NCBI GenBank assembly: GCA_949358305.1 | Contig: OX442316.1 | Location: forward strand, 10,728,001-10,788,000 | DNA length: 60,000 nt | Origin: Strigamia acuminata | Lineage: Eukaryota > Arthropoda > Chilopoda > Geophilomorpha > Linotaeniidae | Direction of reading: 5' to 3' | Translations under genes and position numbers: made by a program | The notes under the pieces: generated by a model | What the model was told of the DNA's origin: nothing | Databases searched by the model: none | The model's input: only the letters and a program-made list of their open reading frames with translations | Shown here: one piece after another, positions 1 through 13,382 of the stretch | Position numbering within the stretch: the stretch's first letter is position 1 | How the letters are laid out: each line of letters opens with the position of its first letter

Positions 1-675
1 CACGGCTCTCGCACGTGTCTCTTTAAAGCACAAAAAGTTTTTTCATATTCGGAGGTCTGCCCGTAATGCAGGAGCGCAATATATGAACAACTTGGGAACG
101 GATAAATTTTCTCGTTCCATCTCATGTTATTTGTGCTGGTCTAATTTTGCCTCGTTACTTTATTGCAGTTTTCTTCCATTTGCAGTTTGCACTAGCCACA
201 GACCGAATGAAAATGAAATCCAAAGCACCAAAGCCAACATATTGTCATAAAACGCATTCCAGCTCTACTTTGGTCAGAACAACAAAACCGAATATCGAAA
301 GTCACAAATCACTGAACAAAATGAAGTAAGTTTGAATGCGTTTTCCAATATCACATTTAATTCATTTTTTCTTTAAGAAAACAGAAAATTTTATTTAATT
401 CACTAAACTAAAGGGCCTAGTTCCAACTCGTGTGTCTGCCAAAGTCGGTGGTAATTATTAACCGAGAGCATGTGTCACTAAACGTGATTTTCTCCCCGTC
501 TCATAAGCTCAAATTAACATTCATAAGGCAACCACGTGAAATTTATTCAGCAAACTAATGACAAACACAGGCGTAAGTTTGATTAATAATTTAGGATTGA
601 ACATGCCACGGAAAAAGTGCAAATTCCGCGGTCACTGAGAGCAAGAGAGAAAGATAATTGCATTTTATATAATAC
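1..675. other. Partial intron 4 of left Rnd-like gene
   Basis: This is non-coding sequence downstream of exon 4 on the minus strand. I searched for a final exon (an ETSS-like G5 motif and a C-terminal CAAX box before a stop) and found none, so the intron extends beyond the left edge. Nothing else recognisable. Confidence 0.6.
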
Positions 676-810
676 CTGTTCTGATGTGACAGGTATCCTC
701 CTCACTTTGGCTAATGAGGCGATGGTGTCAATATCATTGCGGGTATCACACTGGCATCCACATAGGATTACAGGCACATTAGGAGAGTGCTTCCGAACTT
801 CAGGGTACCA
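676..810 (-). CDS. Exon 4 of left Rnd-like gene (G4 motif)
   Basis: This 135-base exon has acceptor TCCACAG and donor GTATTA. It begins WYPEVRKHSPNVPVIL, contains the altered G4 motif GCQCD and ends VTSEQ (phase 0). The partner exon also has 135 bases. The donor GTATTA is weaker than the others in the gene. Confidence 0.9.
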
Positions 811-3800
811 CTGTGGACGAAACAAAACAAATAAAATACATTTATAACGAAATTGAAAGAAAATGGTTTTGTCATATAACGTTCCTTCGCTCAGTTTTTG
901 CATTTTTAAAATCTTTTTTTTTTCCTTCCTGTTTTTTCTTGGCATGAATGGCAAAAAACATTTTTCGATTTCTCGTAATGTTGCTGTAGGTGATAAAACG
1001 ACGTTGCATCACCATTTTGTGCTTGCAATCATTTTCTTTTCACTTTAAACTTGTAGTAAATGAGTTGAAACTTAAAGCAGCTCTTGTTAATTTATGTTTT
1101 GACGTAGATTTTTATAAGAATTAATGTAAAATCAGCGCTCAAGTTCCCCATTAAAATTAAACATTAAGAAATGATGGTTGTCGATGATTGTAATAATAAA
1201 ATGCAGCGAACAAATTAAAGCTCATTTTTAAGTTGAAACAGGATTGGTGCACTCTACAGATGCAAACATGGCTGATAGCTTCCATCCAACGTATTGTGCA
1301 GCAGACAGATGTTGGTGATATGTTCACATCCCTTAACACTCCTTTTGGCACCGTTCTTTGTGTAGGCAACTCGTGTCGTGTCAATACCATTCGTACTTGC
1401 TCCTCAAAAGGGGTTGACTGACTTGTCTTTAGGCAAATTCACGCGATTCGAGAAATAGAAAAGGCGTTTGGGACTCGTGCCTTCGTTCACAGTCCCACAA
1501 ATATCTTTGCGGTTTGCTTTTGAGAGTTCCCTGCTCAGCATTTTCGAGTGTACTTTGAATGGTGGAGCACTTGCTTAAGGGAATTGTTGGTGGAAAGTGG
1601 ATCAATCCGAGTTGAGGAAGTAGGTTAAAGGGAATGGCTTGATTTTCTTTTTTTTTTTTAAATATTTTTTTTTGGATTTTTTTGGTTTTTTTTTTGGATT
1701 TTTTTTATTGAAAAATTTTTTTTCTCGAAAAAATTGGTTTAAAATTCTGGCAAACAGGCAAGAATTTTCTTGATGATGATGATGATGTGGTGAGTGAAAA
1801 ATGGTTGATTTTACAATGGTCCACTAACGAGAGCAATCTAACGCTATGAATTAAGGTGGAGCGGCGAAAAAATATAATTGAGCAACTGATTGAGGTATTG
1901 TTAGTTTCAGCAGTGTTATTAAGGTTTAATTGCGGTTGTTAATATTTAAAAGTTGTTGAAAGTAAATGGACGTGTCAGCAAAAAGAAAAGTGAAAAAATT
2001 GTATTTTCAAAGTTTTGGGTTTTTAAAATTTTTAAATTTGCGTTGTTATCGAGTTTGTTTGTTACTTTAAATCATTAAATTGGAAATCCAGTCGCACGAG
2101 TTGGTGAGATATTTAAGGAGACTTAGGTGAGACATTGGCTTTCCGTCTGGCCTAGCAATGCTTGCTAGGTCGTGAACTATACCTGAGAGAAAGTATAGCC
2201 TAGGTAATGTTCCTGTTTTAGTCTTTGACTGCTTGAATCAGCCTTGAGACCCCGACCAAATGGATTTTACGTTTCGATGTTTAGACAAGAGAAATTTGTA
2301 ACGTTCATGAATGTTTTATGTAGTTCGGTTGACTTTCATAAGCTTTTAAGGTTTTTATGTGGCATAAAATTTTAATGTTTTTTTCCTTTTCACGTTATTT
2401 GAAGGAAGCATCAAGACGTTCGGAAATTCCAATCGAAATTCATTATAAATGGAATTTTGAAACAACTGAAAACATGAATTTCAAACGGCTCTCCTGTCTG
2501 TCCAATATGACAAAAAGTAAGTACTATGCTAAGGACGTTAAAAAGAAGGATGGAGAATAAACTACTGTCTGCACCTGCATCTTGATGCCAAAATCAAACT
2601 GAGAAATCACTGTTTGCAGACGCAAGATCGCAACAAACGCATGATTTTTTGAAATAATAACATCAGTTAACGGCGTGATTCACTCGTGTTCAATAAACAA
2701 TTTTAGTGTTTTGTTGTAGTGCACACAAAATAGAATTTAGCTTCAAGATACCGGGCACAGACTGTAGTTTAAGCTACAATACGAAAATGAGGCTCGTTTC
2801 AATCTAAGGTGAATTATGCCTGCAAAATATGGCTGCTTACATGGGAGTAATTAACCTCTGGAGCCACCTGGTTGTCCAGAACACCGATTTGCCAATCTTA
2901 ATTTCTATACTCTCATGCAATTGTTGTATTTACCAAGCAAAGTTTTATTTTGAAATTATAAATTTCTAATGAAATGTTCAAAACACAGAGTGGGGTAATG
3001 GTAAAGTTCAGTTTTAACAAAATGGAATTGAACAATCAAGCAGACAGTGCCACCACGTGGGAATAAACCTTTCACACACTGAAGTGGTATGGTATGCAAG
3101 CAGTATCTGAGAATAGTGGCTGCGAAGCTGAAACTTGGGGTTAGTTAAAGGAGAAAGGCCAACAAAGTTGGTTTAACACGCTTTATTTTACTCGCTCACC
3201 TTATTAATGGCATTATCTAAGGTTTCTGGCTGTCCAATATGGAAACACAGAAGGAAGACTTTGGCATCTTGATACGCCAGAGGCCGGACTGAATCATAGG
3301 CGGTGGAACCTGAATTTAAAAAAAAAACAAATTAAATTTTTGGGTTAAACATACGCAGAGAGGGGGCTTGTTATTGTTGTTGTTGGCAACAAGCAGGTAT
3401 GATAGCAATTTGTTGATTTATGAGCAAAATTTAATCAGTATTTAAATGCTAGGAGCAATGTGTGGAGCAATGTCTATTGTAATAGTTTTGTAATAAACGA
3501 AAATGTCAGAAAAAGTGAAATGATGTTGATGCTGCTTCGGGCCATTTCTTTAGATTGGAAGAAATTTAGTGGTTCAATAAAGCTGGTGCTTGATACGACC
3601 TCAAGCTGCAGAGCAATGTAAACGTATTTTTATGTGTTGCTTATGCTGTCACTCATTCAGACGCTGAAAGCTGTCAGCTGTCAGTTGCTTCGCTTGCGCA
3701 GATTTAACTTATTTTTAGAGAACACGACACTTGTGTATTTTTAGTTTGCAACGCATAATGATTGGCCTTTTCTAGTTTGGGGGGTCTGGCAAAGGGAATT

Positions 3801-6800
3801 GTCTGGATTTATTCAACCGAGCCAATGAACCTTTTTTTTTTTTTTCTACGTCTTTCATGGCGTAATTAAATTACGAACCCAAAGGGGCCAAACACACTTA
3901 ATTTTAATTTTTTAAAATTTAATTTTGTACAGAATATAATGAACCTCGACAGGGTAGACTTCAGGTTTCCGGCATCTAAGGATTATTTTGTGCACCCTGA
4001 GCCTGGAACACGTAACTGAGGTTAATTACAATGGTTGTCTGTGCGGCTGAAGCTGAGTAAAAGGGACTTAATTTTAGACTTAATTTAAAAGAGAGGATTA
4101 AAACGGGGCTTGACGCCATACTGTCTAGCTGACATAGCGGTTCCGGTATAAACAATGTGTCAACACTATGGTAACATGCCAGACAATTCGAACAAAGTTA
4201 AGAAACGAAACCGGTTGTTTACACGAACTTATAGTCATGTGATTCCAGTTGAAAATTGTAAAAATGTAGTTTACATTAGAGTTGGGTTTCTGAACATTAT
4301 TTATATTCAATTGTTTGACAATTCCGGAATAACTCGCGTTTGTGGCAATAAAATGAAGTTTTAACGTAAACAGTGTATAGAAAGGTTGTGCGAGGGTATT
4401 AAAAATAGGAGATGACTATCCCCGAGTGAATTTGTAAATAAACAAAAGTGGCCCAAAAGCATTCCTGGATGATCTGCTGAATGACAGTTTAAACACTGCC
4501 AGGTTTATGTTTATTTGTAAAACTAAGTTGAGAGGCGAAAGAATTCATACTTGAATCTTATCATTTTTTAAATGAGCAATTAGGCTTTAGTTTATGGGAC
4601 CAGGGTATGTTTATCAAAGTTTAATGACCCATGAAAATGAGAGAAACGAGAAGAGAGAGCGATTAAAAAGGTGCATCTTCATCCATAGATTAATTGGCAG
4701 TGCGAACACCGTGTTAGAGTGAAAAATTTAAAACTATTCATTATTTTATTTAATGGGCGATTTAAAAAAAAAATTAGGCCTAATTAAATATCGGGTAAGC
4801 TTTACCTTTTTGGCAGTCATCTTCCAGACGGTTTTATCTTTTAGTTGCCTAATAATATATTTTTTTTAAGTCTGGAAAGCTATTTTTGTTGTTACCATTT
4901 TAACGAGTGTCTTTGGCAAACAGGAAGGAATAAAGTAGTGATGTTTGGGTGTGAATTTGTCCCCGTGACAGACAAGATGGGAAAGACATAACGAGCGAAA
5001 TGTCTGCTGGGAAGAAGGAGTTTGTTTATTTTAGGAACATCTGTCTTCTGATGGAGACAAAATAAGCGTAGTTCACAAATCGGTCCATTAAAGAGACGTG
5101 GGGAAAGCTATTTTTAGCTGCGAAGAAAGGATTATATTATGTAGACGTCTATTGTTAGCGAAGTAGCACTTCTGGTGTGCCGAAATAAGTTTGAGATATT
5201 GGGGAGCAGCCTGACGATTTTTTTAATTTTTTAATTTTAATTTTTTTTTGCGTAATAAAGCAATATTCACAACATTTAAAAGAAAATTTTAGGAATTAAT
5301 AAAGGAGAGGAAATGAAGCTTGAAGGCGTCCCACCTGTTTCCTGTGGATTTTTTTTCTATGTCTATTCAAATATCAAAGTTATGCACCAGTGGAATCAAC
5401 AGGAAATTCTTTAGTTGTGTGGATGATGAAATGCTGGCAGGTGTTGGAGCCTTGTTTAGGACAAAAGGATGGTTTAACTTAGGCACACACCACTAGGGAT
5501 GGATGGAGAAATGTTTAATTTCATTTTGTAGCTCATTATAAAGTGACGTGCATGTGTTTGCATTTATTCGGGGAGACTCGACGTCCATTTTCTCGTCGTT
5601 AGGTCAACGCAAGTTGTAAATTTAAATAATTTTTGAGCTCACCTGATGTGTCCCATATGGTGAAAGATATGTGTTTATCAGCTATGTAAATATTGTCCGT
5701 ATACCGTTCGAATCCAGTTGGGGTGTAAATCTAAAAATATAAAATGAAAGCAAAATTGTAATTAAAAATAATGGCATTTTTTAAATGTTAGGAGAAAAAA
5801 ATTGTGTTTTTTTTCTCGTTTTTCCCATCGTAACTCATGATTTTATCTCATTAATATATTAAATCTCAGACTAACTAAGGAAAAAAAGTTATCCGGCACA
5901 ATGTCTGCTTGAAACCAAGCACCGTATAAAATGTAATCACATCAGGTGGAAATGCAAATCAACATTTAAACCCGAGTTAATTTTCAAAAGTAAAGCTAAC
6001 AAAGTTGGTAAAAAATGTGAATGGTTTGCAGGAATGAGGAGATTACTCTAAATTCCACCATTCTCACTTTTCTTTTTACGAGCATATAGATGAGGCTAGT
6101 TCCTGTTTTTAATTAAAAAGATGGGCATATGTTTTGCGCGCATTTAATGAAAAGTAAAGCAAGCTCCATCTTGAACAGGTGTGCGACTAAATAAACAATT
6201 TCGCTATCTCCAGCTGTTTAATTATTTACTTTAAACATTCGTCTATATACCGGAGCTCAAACTAAATGGCGAGTATCAAATTTTATAAACCTTTAATTTA
6301 TTGAGGTGAATAACAATAATTGTTAATGTTGATGCGTCACGCTACATTAAACACTTTATTAGGCAAAATCCAATATAAACAATGACATTTGTGTTTGTAC
6401 GTCATAAAGTGTGTTTGAATGAAATTTCGCAAAGTTTTTATTATCGTGAGAAGGAATGTGTCACGCAGCAAATAGCAATATGGAATCAATCTGTCGCAAT
6501 TTCCTCGTACATTGTGCGCTCGTAACGGTTATTTTATGTCATTTGTCTGTTTAATAAGCGTGCGTGGCGTCAGCAGAGCGCTTTTAAATCTGCGTTGTTT
6601 GAGTGTCGTTTGGGGAATCGTGAGGAGAAGGCGATGAAGGAGGAGGGAAAAAATTGATGTTTACTTTTGTGGTGGTGAAAAGGAGAGAAGGAGAAATGTG
6701 AGCACGAAAATGTACTAATGAAAAATAAATTTATAATTTATGAAAAGGAGTTTAAGTTTGCCACTTGGTTTTACGCGATGGAAATTTCAAATTAATTTCT

Positions 6801-9800
6801 CGCGCTCCACTGGAGATTGGCATTTGTCACCATGGAAACGAAACGTATCACACATTGGTTCGGCCTTCTTCATAATTGGCCTCAATTTGATTCTGATTGA
6901 AACACAAGAGGACAGATTGAAATCCATTAGTGTCCATTAAAAGTTGGGGGAAACAAAATGACAGCAAGTTCACGCTCTTTCTCGCTTCTTAATGACTGGT
7001 TAACTGCTTTTGATTGATGCCAATGAAATATGATATGAATTTACATGAATTTGGCGTGGAAAAAAATAGACAGCATTCTTTCTGCAGCTGCAGTATGGCA
7101 GAATTTTTTATTTTTTAAATTGAATCATCGTTTTTAAGTTTTAATTACATTTTTGTTTTTATATCGCAGATTTATGACTATTGATTCGGTTTAATCTGGT
7201 GCATAGTTGGAATTTCAATTTTTTTTTCTCAGATAAGTCGCCAGGTCAAACGAACTAATATCTTGTTCGTACCAAATGAGAGCCCCAAATAAAGCTTAGT
7301 ACTCATAAGCAGTACAGAAATTCTGTGTGATATTGCCTACAAAACGATTAGGTTAATGCTGGCAGGTAGCCAACATACAATCAACTGACCATGCGCACGA
7401 ATTTGTGGGCTAGTATTGGCAGTTTTCTAGTTCGTAAAACGAGTTTAACGTTTTTAAATTAAACGTAATATTGGGTTAGGTGAGTTTGTACCACTATTCG
7501 GAACTAGATTGAAATGTTAGGCCAGCTCAAAGATTGTGGCGCGAACAAGGTAGGTCCGTTTATTGGCCGTAATGGTCTGCTATTTGCATTCAAAGTTTGA
7601 TGGATGATTCTCTAACAAATGCCTTCAGACGACCAAAAACACGGTAAGGGCGAACGATCAATATATAGATGGGGAGAAAATGAGTTTCTGATCCATTTCT
7701 CACTTGTCAAGAGTCAATTACGAACGTCTTGAGAAGTGTTGTAAAGGGAATGTAAAACATAATGATTTTATATTTTTTAAGTGGAATAAGATGATGTATT
7801 CAGGAAATGGCTTCGTGTTTACATTAAAATGGAGCCTTGAATGCTAATCTCGTGAATTGAGGGTGAATTTGGCAAAACTGAAGTGTTTTTCTTCAAAAGG
7901 AATAGGGATTTACGACTTCCTGTTTGGATTAAGTCGTGAATGGACCCTTTTGTGAATTCCGATAAGCTCAAGAAATGTTAATTAAGGTTTAATTGGGTAA
8001 ATATTTTGATGAGAGTTTACGTTTGGTTCGGTTAAATCGAGTGTATGAAAAGTTGATTGGAGTGTAATACCACTTGACTTCCATGTTGCAGATAAAATAG
8101 TTGGTAAAATTTGGCTCTCGTTTCTTGTTCTTTGGCATTGGGACTTGGCAGGAGGTGATTTTTGCTCCTGTTGGCAAACATCACATGATGCTTTCTTATT
8201 GATTATGGATCAGGTGGGAAATCAATCTCGTTCTGGGAAGAAAAAGAGGGGCTTCGTTCGTGGGATTTGTTTATCTTTTTTCGCATTCTTTCCTTTTAGT
8301 TTGGTTCACATCTGAGAGTCAAGTCGACCAGACATTTTAAGATCAGTTGTAAGTCCACTTGTGAGGTAACAAACCGCTAAGACGACGCCTGGTTCATAAA
8401 TAATGCATGGCTGGATCGAGTCTAAACCGTTTGAAGCTGCAGGAGGTATTTATATGCTTTCAGATTTTTTTTATTTTTTTATCTCCACATAACATAAGTT
8501 ACTATTCATGAAAATTGGGTGTGCGTATCAGATTTTGCTATGCGATTTTAAACATTTTGTAAAATTTTGTGTGAACTCGTGTGATATACTAGTGCGTTTC
8601 ATGAAATTGATCAGATTTCTTTGCACAATTCCATTTATCGATGGAAATTTCCATCTCGGAGGAATTTTTAACTGTTTTTTTTTCTTTTTCTTTGGGCAGT
8701 TAAATTCCCTCGTGCGTTTCCTCATAAATTTCATGGATCTTTTATTTTTTTTTATTTTAATGGGGTTTCAATAGATAAGATAAGATATCTCTTATTTTGG
8801 AACAGTTTGCTATATGATATCAGTTTTTATTTACATTTTCTTTTGATATTCAAGTGCGACACTATAAAGGCCGGTCCAATATTTAGCACGTTGAATATAA
8901 AAACAAAACGGAGAGATGTTTATTACATTTGGTAGTGTAATGTGGGAAGAAGGTGACGAGGTAATAAATTGTTCGTGGGAAATTGCATCGACATAAAAAA
9001 ATATGATAGAAACTGACATGATATGTTGCTATCTTTGAAAGATATTATTCGGTTAAAATATTGGTATTTGAAATTGATGTTAACGGAAGAATAAATAAAT
9101 AAATAAAAAGGTTTGAGATAGATTGTGGTCAGTAGGTTATGAGTTATAGGTTCAATATGAAAGTAAAACGTGTCTGATAATGTTTTAAGAGATTTGATGA
9201 ATAATAGTTATCTTGGGTGAATTATTTCTTGAGGTAAATAATTCAGAGTTGGGGATGTAAACAGTATAAAATATGCAGGTTGGAATTTTTTTTTTTTTTT
9301 TTTGTTTTCTTTTCTTTGGCTCAAGACTGAAGAAAATTACTGGCTTCGGCCCTGTCGGTTGGAAGTTTGAAAAAGGAGGGGAAAAAAATCAATGGCAGTG
9401 GGCATGCACACTAAACTGGATCCCGGTTATCCTTTCTCTCGTTCTTCTCATTCGGACCGTGAAAACAGAAAATAAAAAAAATGACTTTTTGGTTACAAAG
9501 AAGAGATTTTTGGCAAAAAAAAATTGCTTTTTATTTTTATGGGGGAATGGAGAATTGTGGAAAATGAGGAATTCCAGAAGGAAATTGAGTGTTAAAATAT
9601 TAAAAGGGAAAGAAATGTGTGTGTGGCAATAAAAGAAGTTGGACAATGAAAAATCGTCTAATTTCAAGTTCGGGATTATTATTATTCTCAATTGCTTTCA
9701 ATTGCATCTGTTTAAACGACGGTAAACCTTTATAATAACAATTATTAGGAAATATTTGAACAACTTTTTTTTGTTTTCCTTCTCTTTTTTTAAATGTAAA

Positions 9801-12800
9801 AAATTAATTCTGGGCAGTTTTCCTGCAAAAGGTTGAAACTAATGAAATAAATTGAGATGAATTTTAGATTTTTTTGTGTTTTATCATTTACATCCTGTCT
9901 GCATTCCAACTAGTGATTAGAATTGGTCATTTTTAGACCCTAGGAGGTCAAACAAGGCCAAAAAGGTAATAGATTTGAGCTATTTCTAAAGAACAAACTC
10001 AATTAAAATTTCTATACACGTTCCATGTGTGTTTTTTTTTTTTTAGCCCCATTTCTTTTGCACCCTTAACTCTTTCACTACACAATGAATGTTTCCGCCC
10101 TCAAACCCACAAATTGGCACCTTCAATCCATTTGAGAAGGAGTCGTCGACCTGAAGGAGCCGCGTTTCGGTTAAAGTCAGCGTCCTCCTTCTCTACACAT
10201 TCCCTACTTCCTCCTCCTCAATCATGCACCTGCGCCACAGAACGGGAGGCTGAGGAATTAGATCTCGCTACGCATGCGTGCGCAATTTGTTGACTGCAAG
10301 ATTTACTTTCCTTTTTTATTTATACAGTCATGAGAAAAGTTTAAATACAATCTCGCGCTGTGTACACTTGCATATTTTTTTTGAAAATCAATTTTTTTTT
10401 TGCTGTACAAATTCAACTCGCAATCAATTAATTAAACCCTCGATGCGGTGAAGTTCATTAAGGAAATAACTAAATTTCTGAATGCCCGTATTATGCGTCA
10501 TGTACGAAAGTCCTTTAATTACCGAAAGAAATACTCAAATTAAATTCTGCAGCGTTGCATTTTTAGAAAATTTTAAATCTTTTCTTTTCTTCTTTTTAAT
10601 AACTGTTATTGACTACAGCGTTTAAAGATATTATTGCACAATTTCAAGGTTATAAAATAAGAGCTAAACAACATAAATACATATATGCCATATCAAATGA
10701 GCTATGCAATTACATACTGCGGAGTTTAGAATTTATTTCGAAAAAAAAAAATTTTTTTTTGTTTATGAAATTTGAGGATTTTAATTTTTAGTAATTAAAA
10801 TTAATTACTAAATCCAATTCGAGTGTTGCAATTTGACTTCCGTGCACAAATTTATTCAAATTGCACTGCTAAATGTCGAATTGCAAACACCATTTAAGCG
10901 CAATTGCTATTTAATTTTAATAAGAATAAATAACTTATTAAAAGAATAAAGGCGTGCAGTATAGAATGGCAGTATGGACCATAAACACATTAATAAGTAG
11001 CCTTGTTGTTATCGCTGAAGTTAAGTTTCTATTTTCGATGACCTTGCGCAAATCATTGGGGCCCACTTGGCACCGTTTTTACGAGGCCCTTTGCTGTTGT
11101 TTGCCTTTTTTTATTTATATATCCGAGAATCCTCTTGTATTCATTGAAGAGCTCTTATCAGTCATCGCCACGAGCAACAAGGGCGCCTGACACACGAGTA
11201 TGTGTGTATTGATGGGACCTTGCCCTCTTTTCCCACTAACTGCTTACGCTCCACACACATACAAAGGCAACGATTCTAAAGAAATGAACAACTTTTTTTT
11301 AATTTAATTTTTTTTACGCACTGGAAATTCCTATCTAGAACGCATAAAAAAGGACCTTGAAGTAGCAGAATTTTTTTTTTCTTCAGATAAATATTAAAAA
11401 CTAGTGTGCACTGGTTCCCAGGGAACGATAAAATGTGGGTAAAATGGGGAATTCTAAAGTTTTGAACCCGATGAAGGACAATCGCTATTCTCGTTAATAA
11501 ATGGATTTGTATGCAGTGTTAGATTTGCACTAGCAAGATTTAATGTAGCGGATTTTTGAATTAGAGCCTTTGGTATAAAGAAAGGGTTGTTCTCAAATTG
11601 GTTTCCATGGAACCTGGTCTCCGGTGAGGTGACCGGCACGCGTAGGTGTAACGATGCAATGAGGAAGTAGAAAATGCAGCGATAAATCAATGTTAAATTG
11701 ATGGGGAAAATTTGCGCAGAGAAGTTAATTATAAATCATTATAACGTGATCAAAGTTCCATTTTGAAAGCACGTCACGTCCCATTTGACCCTAAACCTAA
11801 AGATAATTATTTTGAAGAGAAACGAGCTATTTTTATAAGAGTTTTGGTATGTTTGTGTCCTGGACGCAGCTCTACTCACCTTTAACCCATGCCAATAGAC
11901 GCTGGGTAGAATTTAAAGATCCTGCAGAGGTACTGTACTTGTTCCCCTTCCCCCTGCATACCGAACAACATCCTCATGCCTCTTCCCATGTCTGACTCAT
12001 GCTCCCCTTTCCCCCACTCTAATCCCCGTACTTTCTTTTCAAGGAGAAATTTTGGTCTGTGTTGTGCGTCGCAATGTTTCTATGCTGGATTTTGTATCCG
12101 ATTGCAAGGTGACACTTGATGTTGTGCATCAAATCGTGAAAGGGTGTTGGTTTGCAAGTGTTTTGTTATTGTGGTTGTGGAAACTAGTTTGCGATTATTT
12201 AAAGTGTATAAAAAAAGTGAAATAATAATAAAACTGGTTTTATACGGTTCATAAACTGCACGATATGTTGCTTACAAGTTGTTTTCTTCCCCTCGTCCGA
12301 GTGTAAATGGAATTACGCGAGTGGAAAAAATTGGATGTTATTCTAGTTTGAGGAATTTCTTTTTTTGTTTTAAAATTTAATTGGGTTGATTGTAATTTTT
12401 TTTTTTTTTTGTGGAAGATCATAGAAATACTGAAATAACCTAATTTGGTTTCATTCAGACATTTATGCTTTATCGCTTTCCATTTATCTTTTCATGGCCA
12501 CGATATTTATCTACTGCCTTTGTTGTCGAGAGATAATTAGTCACAGAGATAAAACAATTCCAGTTTGGGTTTTTAAAGTTTGGTTTCGAGATCACCATTT
12601 GTTTTTATTATCCCAACCCCAAGACCTATTTTTTATTTTTTATTTTTTTAAATGCGTAGATACATTTGAAGGGAATATTTTTCCTAGTAATTTTGTTGCG
12701 CAAGAGTCCATAAAATTGACACAAGAGAAAAAATAAAAAGATTTAAAAAAAAGAAAGGAAATGTGTACTTAAGTGGCAATGAGGTTGCAAATTACTTGTT

Positions 12801-13382
12801 CCATTACTCAAGTGTAAAAACATAGACTTTTTAGCCATATTTTAAGTCGGTGACAAACACGATTGGCTTTTGGAATTGAAATTGTTGCCAAATTGGTTGG
12901 TAGCAAAACTGTCTTTTGACATTTTAACGAGGGGCGAAGGTTTAAAGATAAGAAAACACGCACCCTAATCGATACATTTCATCCCTAGCTGTGCTTGCCC
13001 CCGACTGCAACATGTCTGTACTCGTGACTGTGGTGTCACGAACCAAAATGTGATGTTCTTATCACGTGAGCGCAAGCACAATGTCATATTTGGTGAGTCA
13101 TACGACGATTTTTTTTGCCGTAACAAGTTTAAAAAAGTTATGTAAACACGATGGCAAACACGCATTAGAGTCGAAAACGAGTCAATTAGAAATTTGAAGG
13201 GGAAAAAAATATGAAAAAATGAAATGGTGTCAAGCAAGTTGATAATTACTTACATCGAGGAACTTATCGTTGAGGAATTGGTGCACGAGAGCCGTTTTTC
13301 CCGAACGCGAATCGCCCACAAGGACGATTTTACACTCGTTGCCGCCCCCGCTGCTGCTCACACTCGGTGCCACTTTATCCAT
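676..13382 (-). CDS. Rnd-like atypical Rho GTPase, left copy (partial, exons 1-4)
   Basis: Membrane-associated atypical Rho-family small GTPase; Rnd relatives antagonise RhoA signalling and loosen actin contractility. Four exons are visible: 13254-13382, 5643-5730, 3200-3309 and 676-810, with intron phases 0, 1 and 0. They encode 154 residues. The P-loop is GDSRSGKT (residues 23-30). Switch I IYTPTGFERY (44-53) keeps the Mg-binding Thr48. Switch II is WDTSGS (69-74), where classical Rho has WDTAGQ, so the catalytic Gln is Ser as in Rnd proteins. The G4 motif is GCQCD (127-131), with Gln where NKxD has Lys. The last exon, carrying G5 and the CAAX box, should lie left of base 1: no suitable open frame exists on this strand in 1-675. 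ATG 13382 is chosen because it opens the GTPase frame. The gene is the divergent partner of the gene at 20200. Subfamily assignment rests partly on the partner's C-terminus. Confidence 0.9.
811..3199. other. Intron 3 of left Rnd-like gene
   Basis: Non-coding. It contains a T-rich low-complexity patch (about 1648-1735) and a short GAT trinucleotide run near 1772. Short open frames on both strands around 1157-1421 overlap each other and look like chance. Confidence 0.7.
3200..3309 (-). CDS. Exon 3 of left Rnd-like gene
   Basis: This 110-base exon has acceptor ATTCAG and donor GTGAGC. It encodes GSTAYDSVRPLAYQD through NAINK. By eye, 25 of 37 residues are identical to the partner's exon 3, which has the same length and phase. 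Confidence 0.92.
3310..5642. other. Intron 2 of left Rnd-like gene
   Basis: Non-coding and AT-rich, with T-runs near 3831 and 5220-5250. No gene, repeat family or RNA recognised. Confidence 0.7.
5643..5730 (-). CDS. Exon 2 of left Rnd-like gene (switch I to switch II)
   Basis: This 88-base exon is preceded by the acceptor ATTTTTAG and followed by the donor GTGAGC. It encodes IYTPTGFERYTD through WDTS plus the first base of the next Gly codon (phase 1). Length and phase are identical to exon 2 of the plus-strand partner. Confidence 0.92.
6826..6839. promoter_or_regulatory. RFX X-box-like motif
   Basis: The sequence is GTCACCATGGAAAC, close to the imperfect palindrome GTTRCCATGGYAAC bound by RFX factors. 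It lies in intron 1 of the left Rnd-like gene. The match is to a degenerate consensus only; function is inferred. Confidence 0.35.
10274..10285 (-). promoter_or_regulatory. NRF1/Ewg-like motif
   Basis: The minus strand reads TTGCGCACGCAT, matching the NRF1 core TGCGCANGC. It sits in a locally GC-richer stretch (about 10130-10290) of an otherwise AT-rich intron, which makes the match more notable. It may be an enhancer or an alternative promoter element. Confidence 0.3.
10787..10812. repeat. 26-base perfect palindrome
   Basis: Two 12-base arms, TTTAGTAATTAA and its exact complement, are separated by AA. They are AT-rich with overlapping TAATTA homeodomain cores. It could be a hairpin or a paired homeodomain site. 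Confidence 0.6.
13254..13382 (-). CDS. Exon 1 of left Rnd-like gene (start codon, P-loop)
   Basis: This exon encodes 43 residues, from the start methionine through a short Ser/Gly-rich leader, then the beta-1 strand ECKIVLVGD and P-loop GDSRSGKT, to DKFLD. The donor is GAT|GTAAGT, phase 0. The Ser/Gly leader differs from the partner's N-rich leader, while the core is alignable throughout. Confidence 0.92.

Larger units (their letters stand above)
5731..13253. other. Intron 1 of left Rnd-like gene (7.5 kb)
   Basis: Long first intron, the usual place for enhancers. It holds an RFX X-box-like motif (6826), an NRF1-like motif (10274), a 26-base palindrome (10787), several poly-T tracts (for example about 9286-9303) and an AAATAAAT run near 9091. 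None of its open frames has recognisable protein content. Confidence 0.7.

Noticed and set aside
3670-3690. Repeated TGTCA words around an E-box in intron 2 of the left gene (TALE homeodomain site)
   Set aside because: Direct rather than inverted arrangement and short. Chance is a sufficient explanation.
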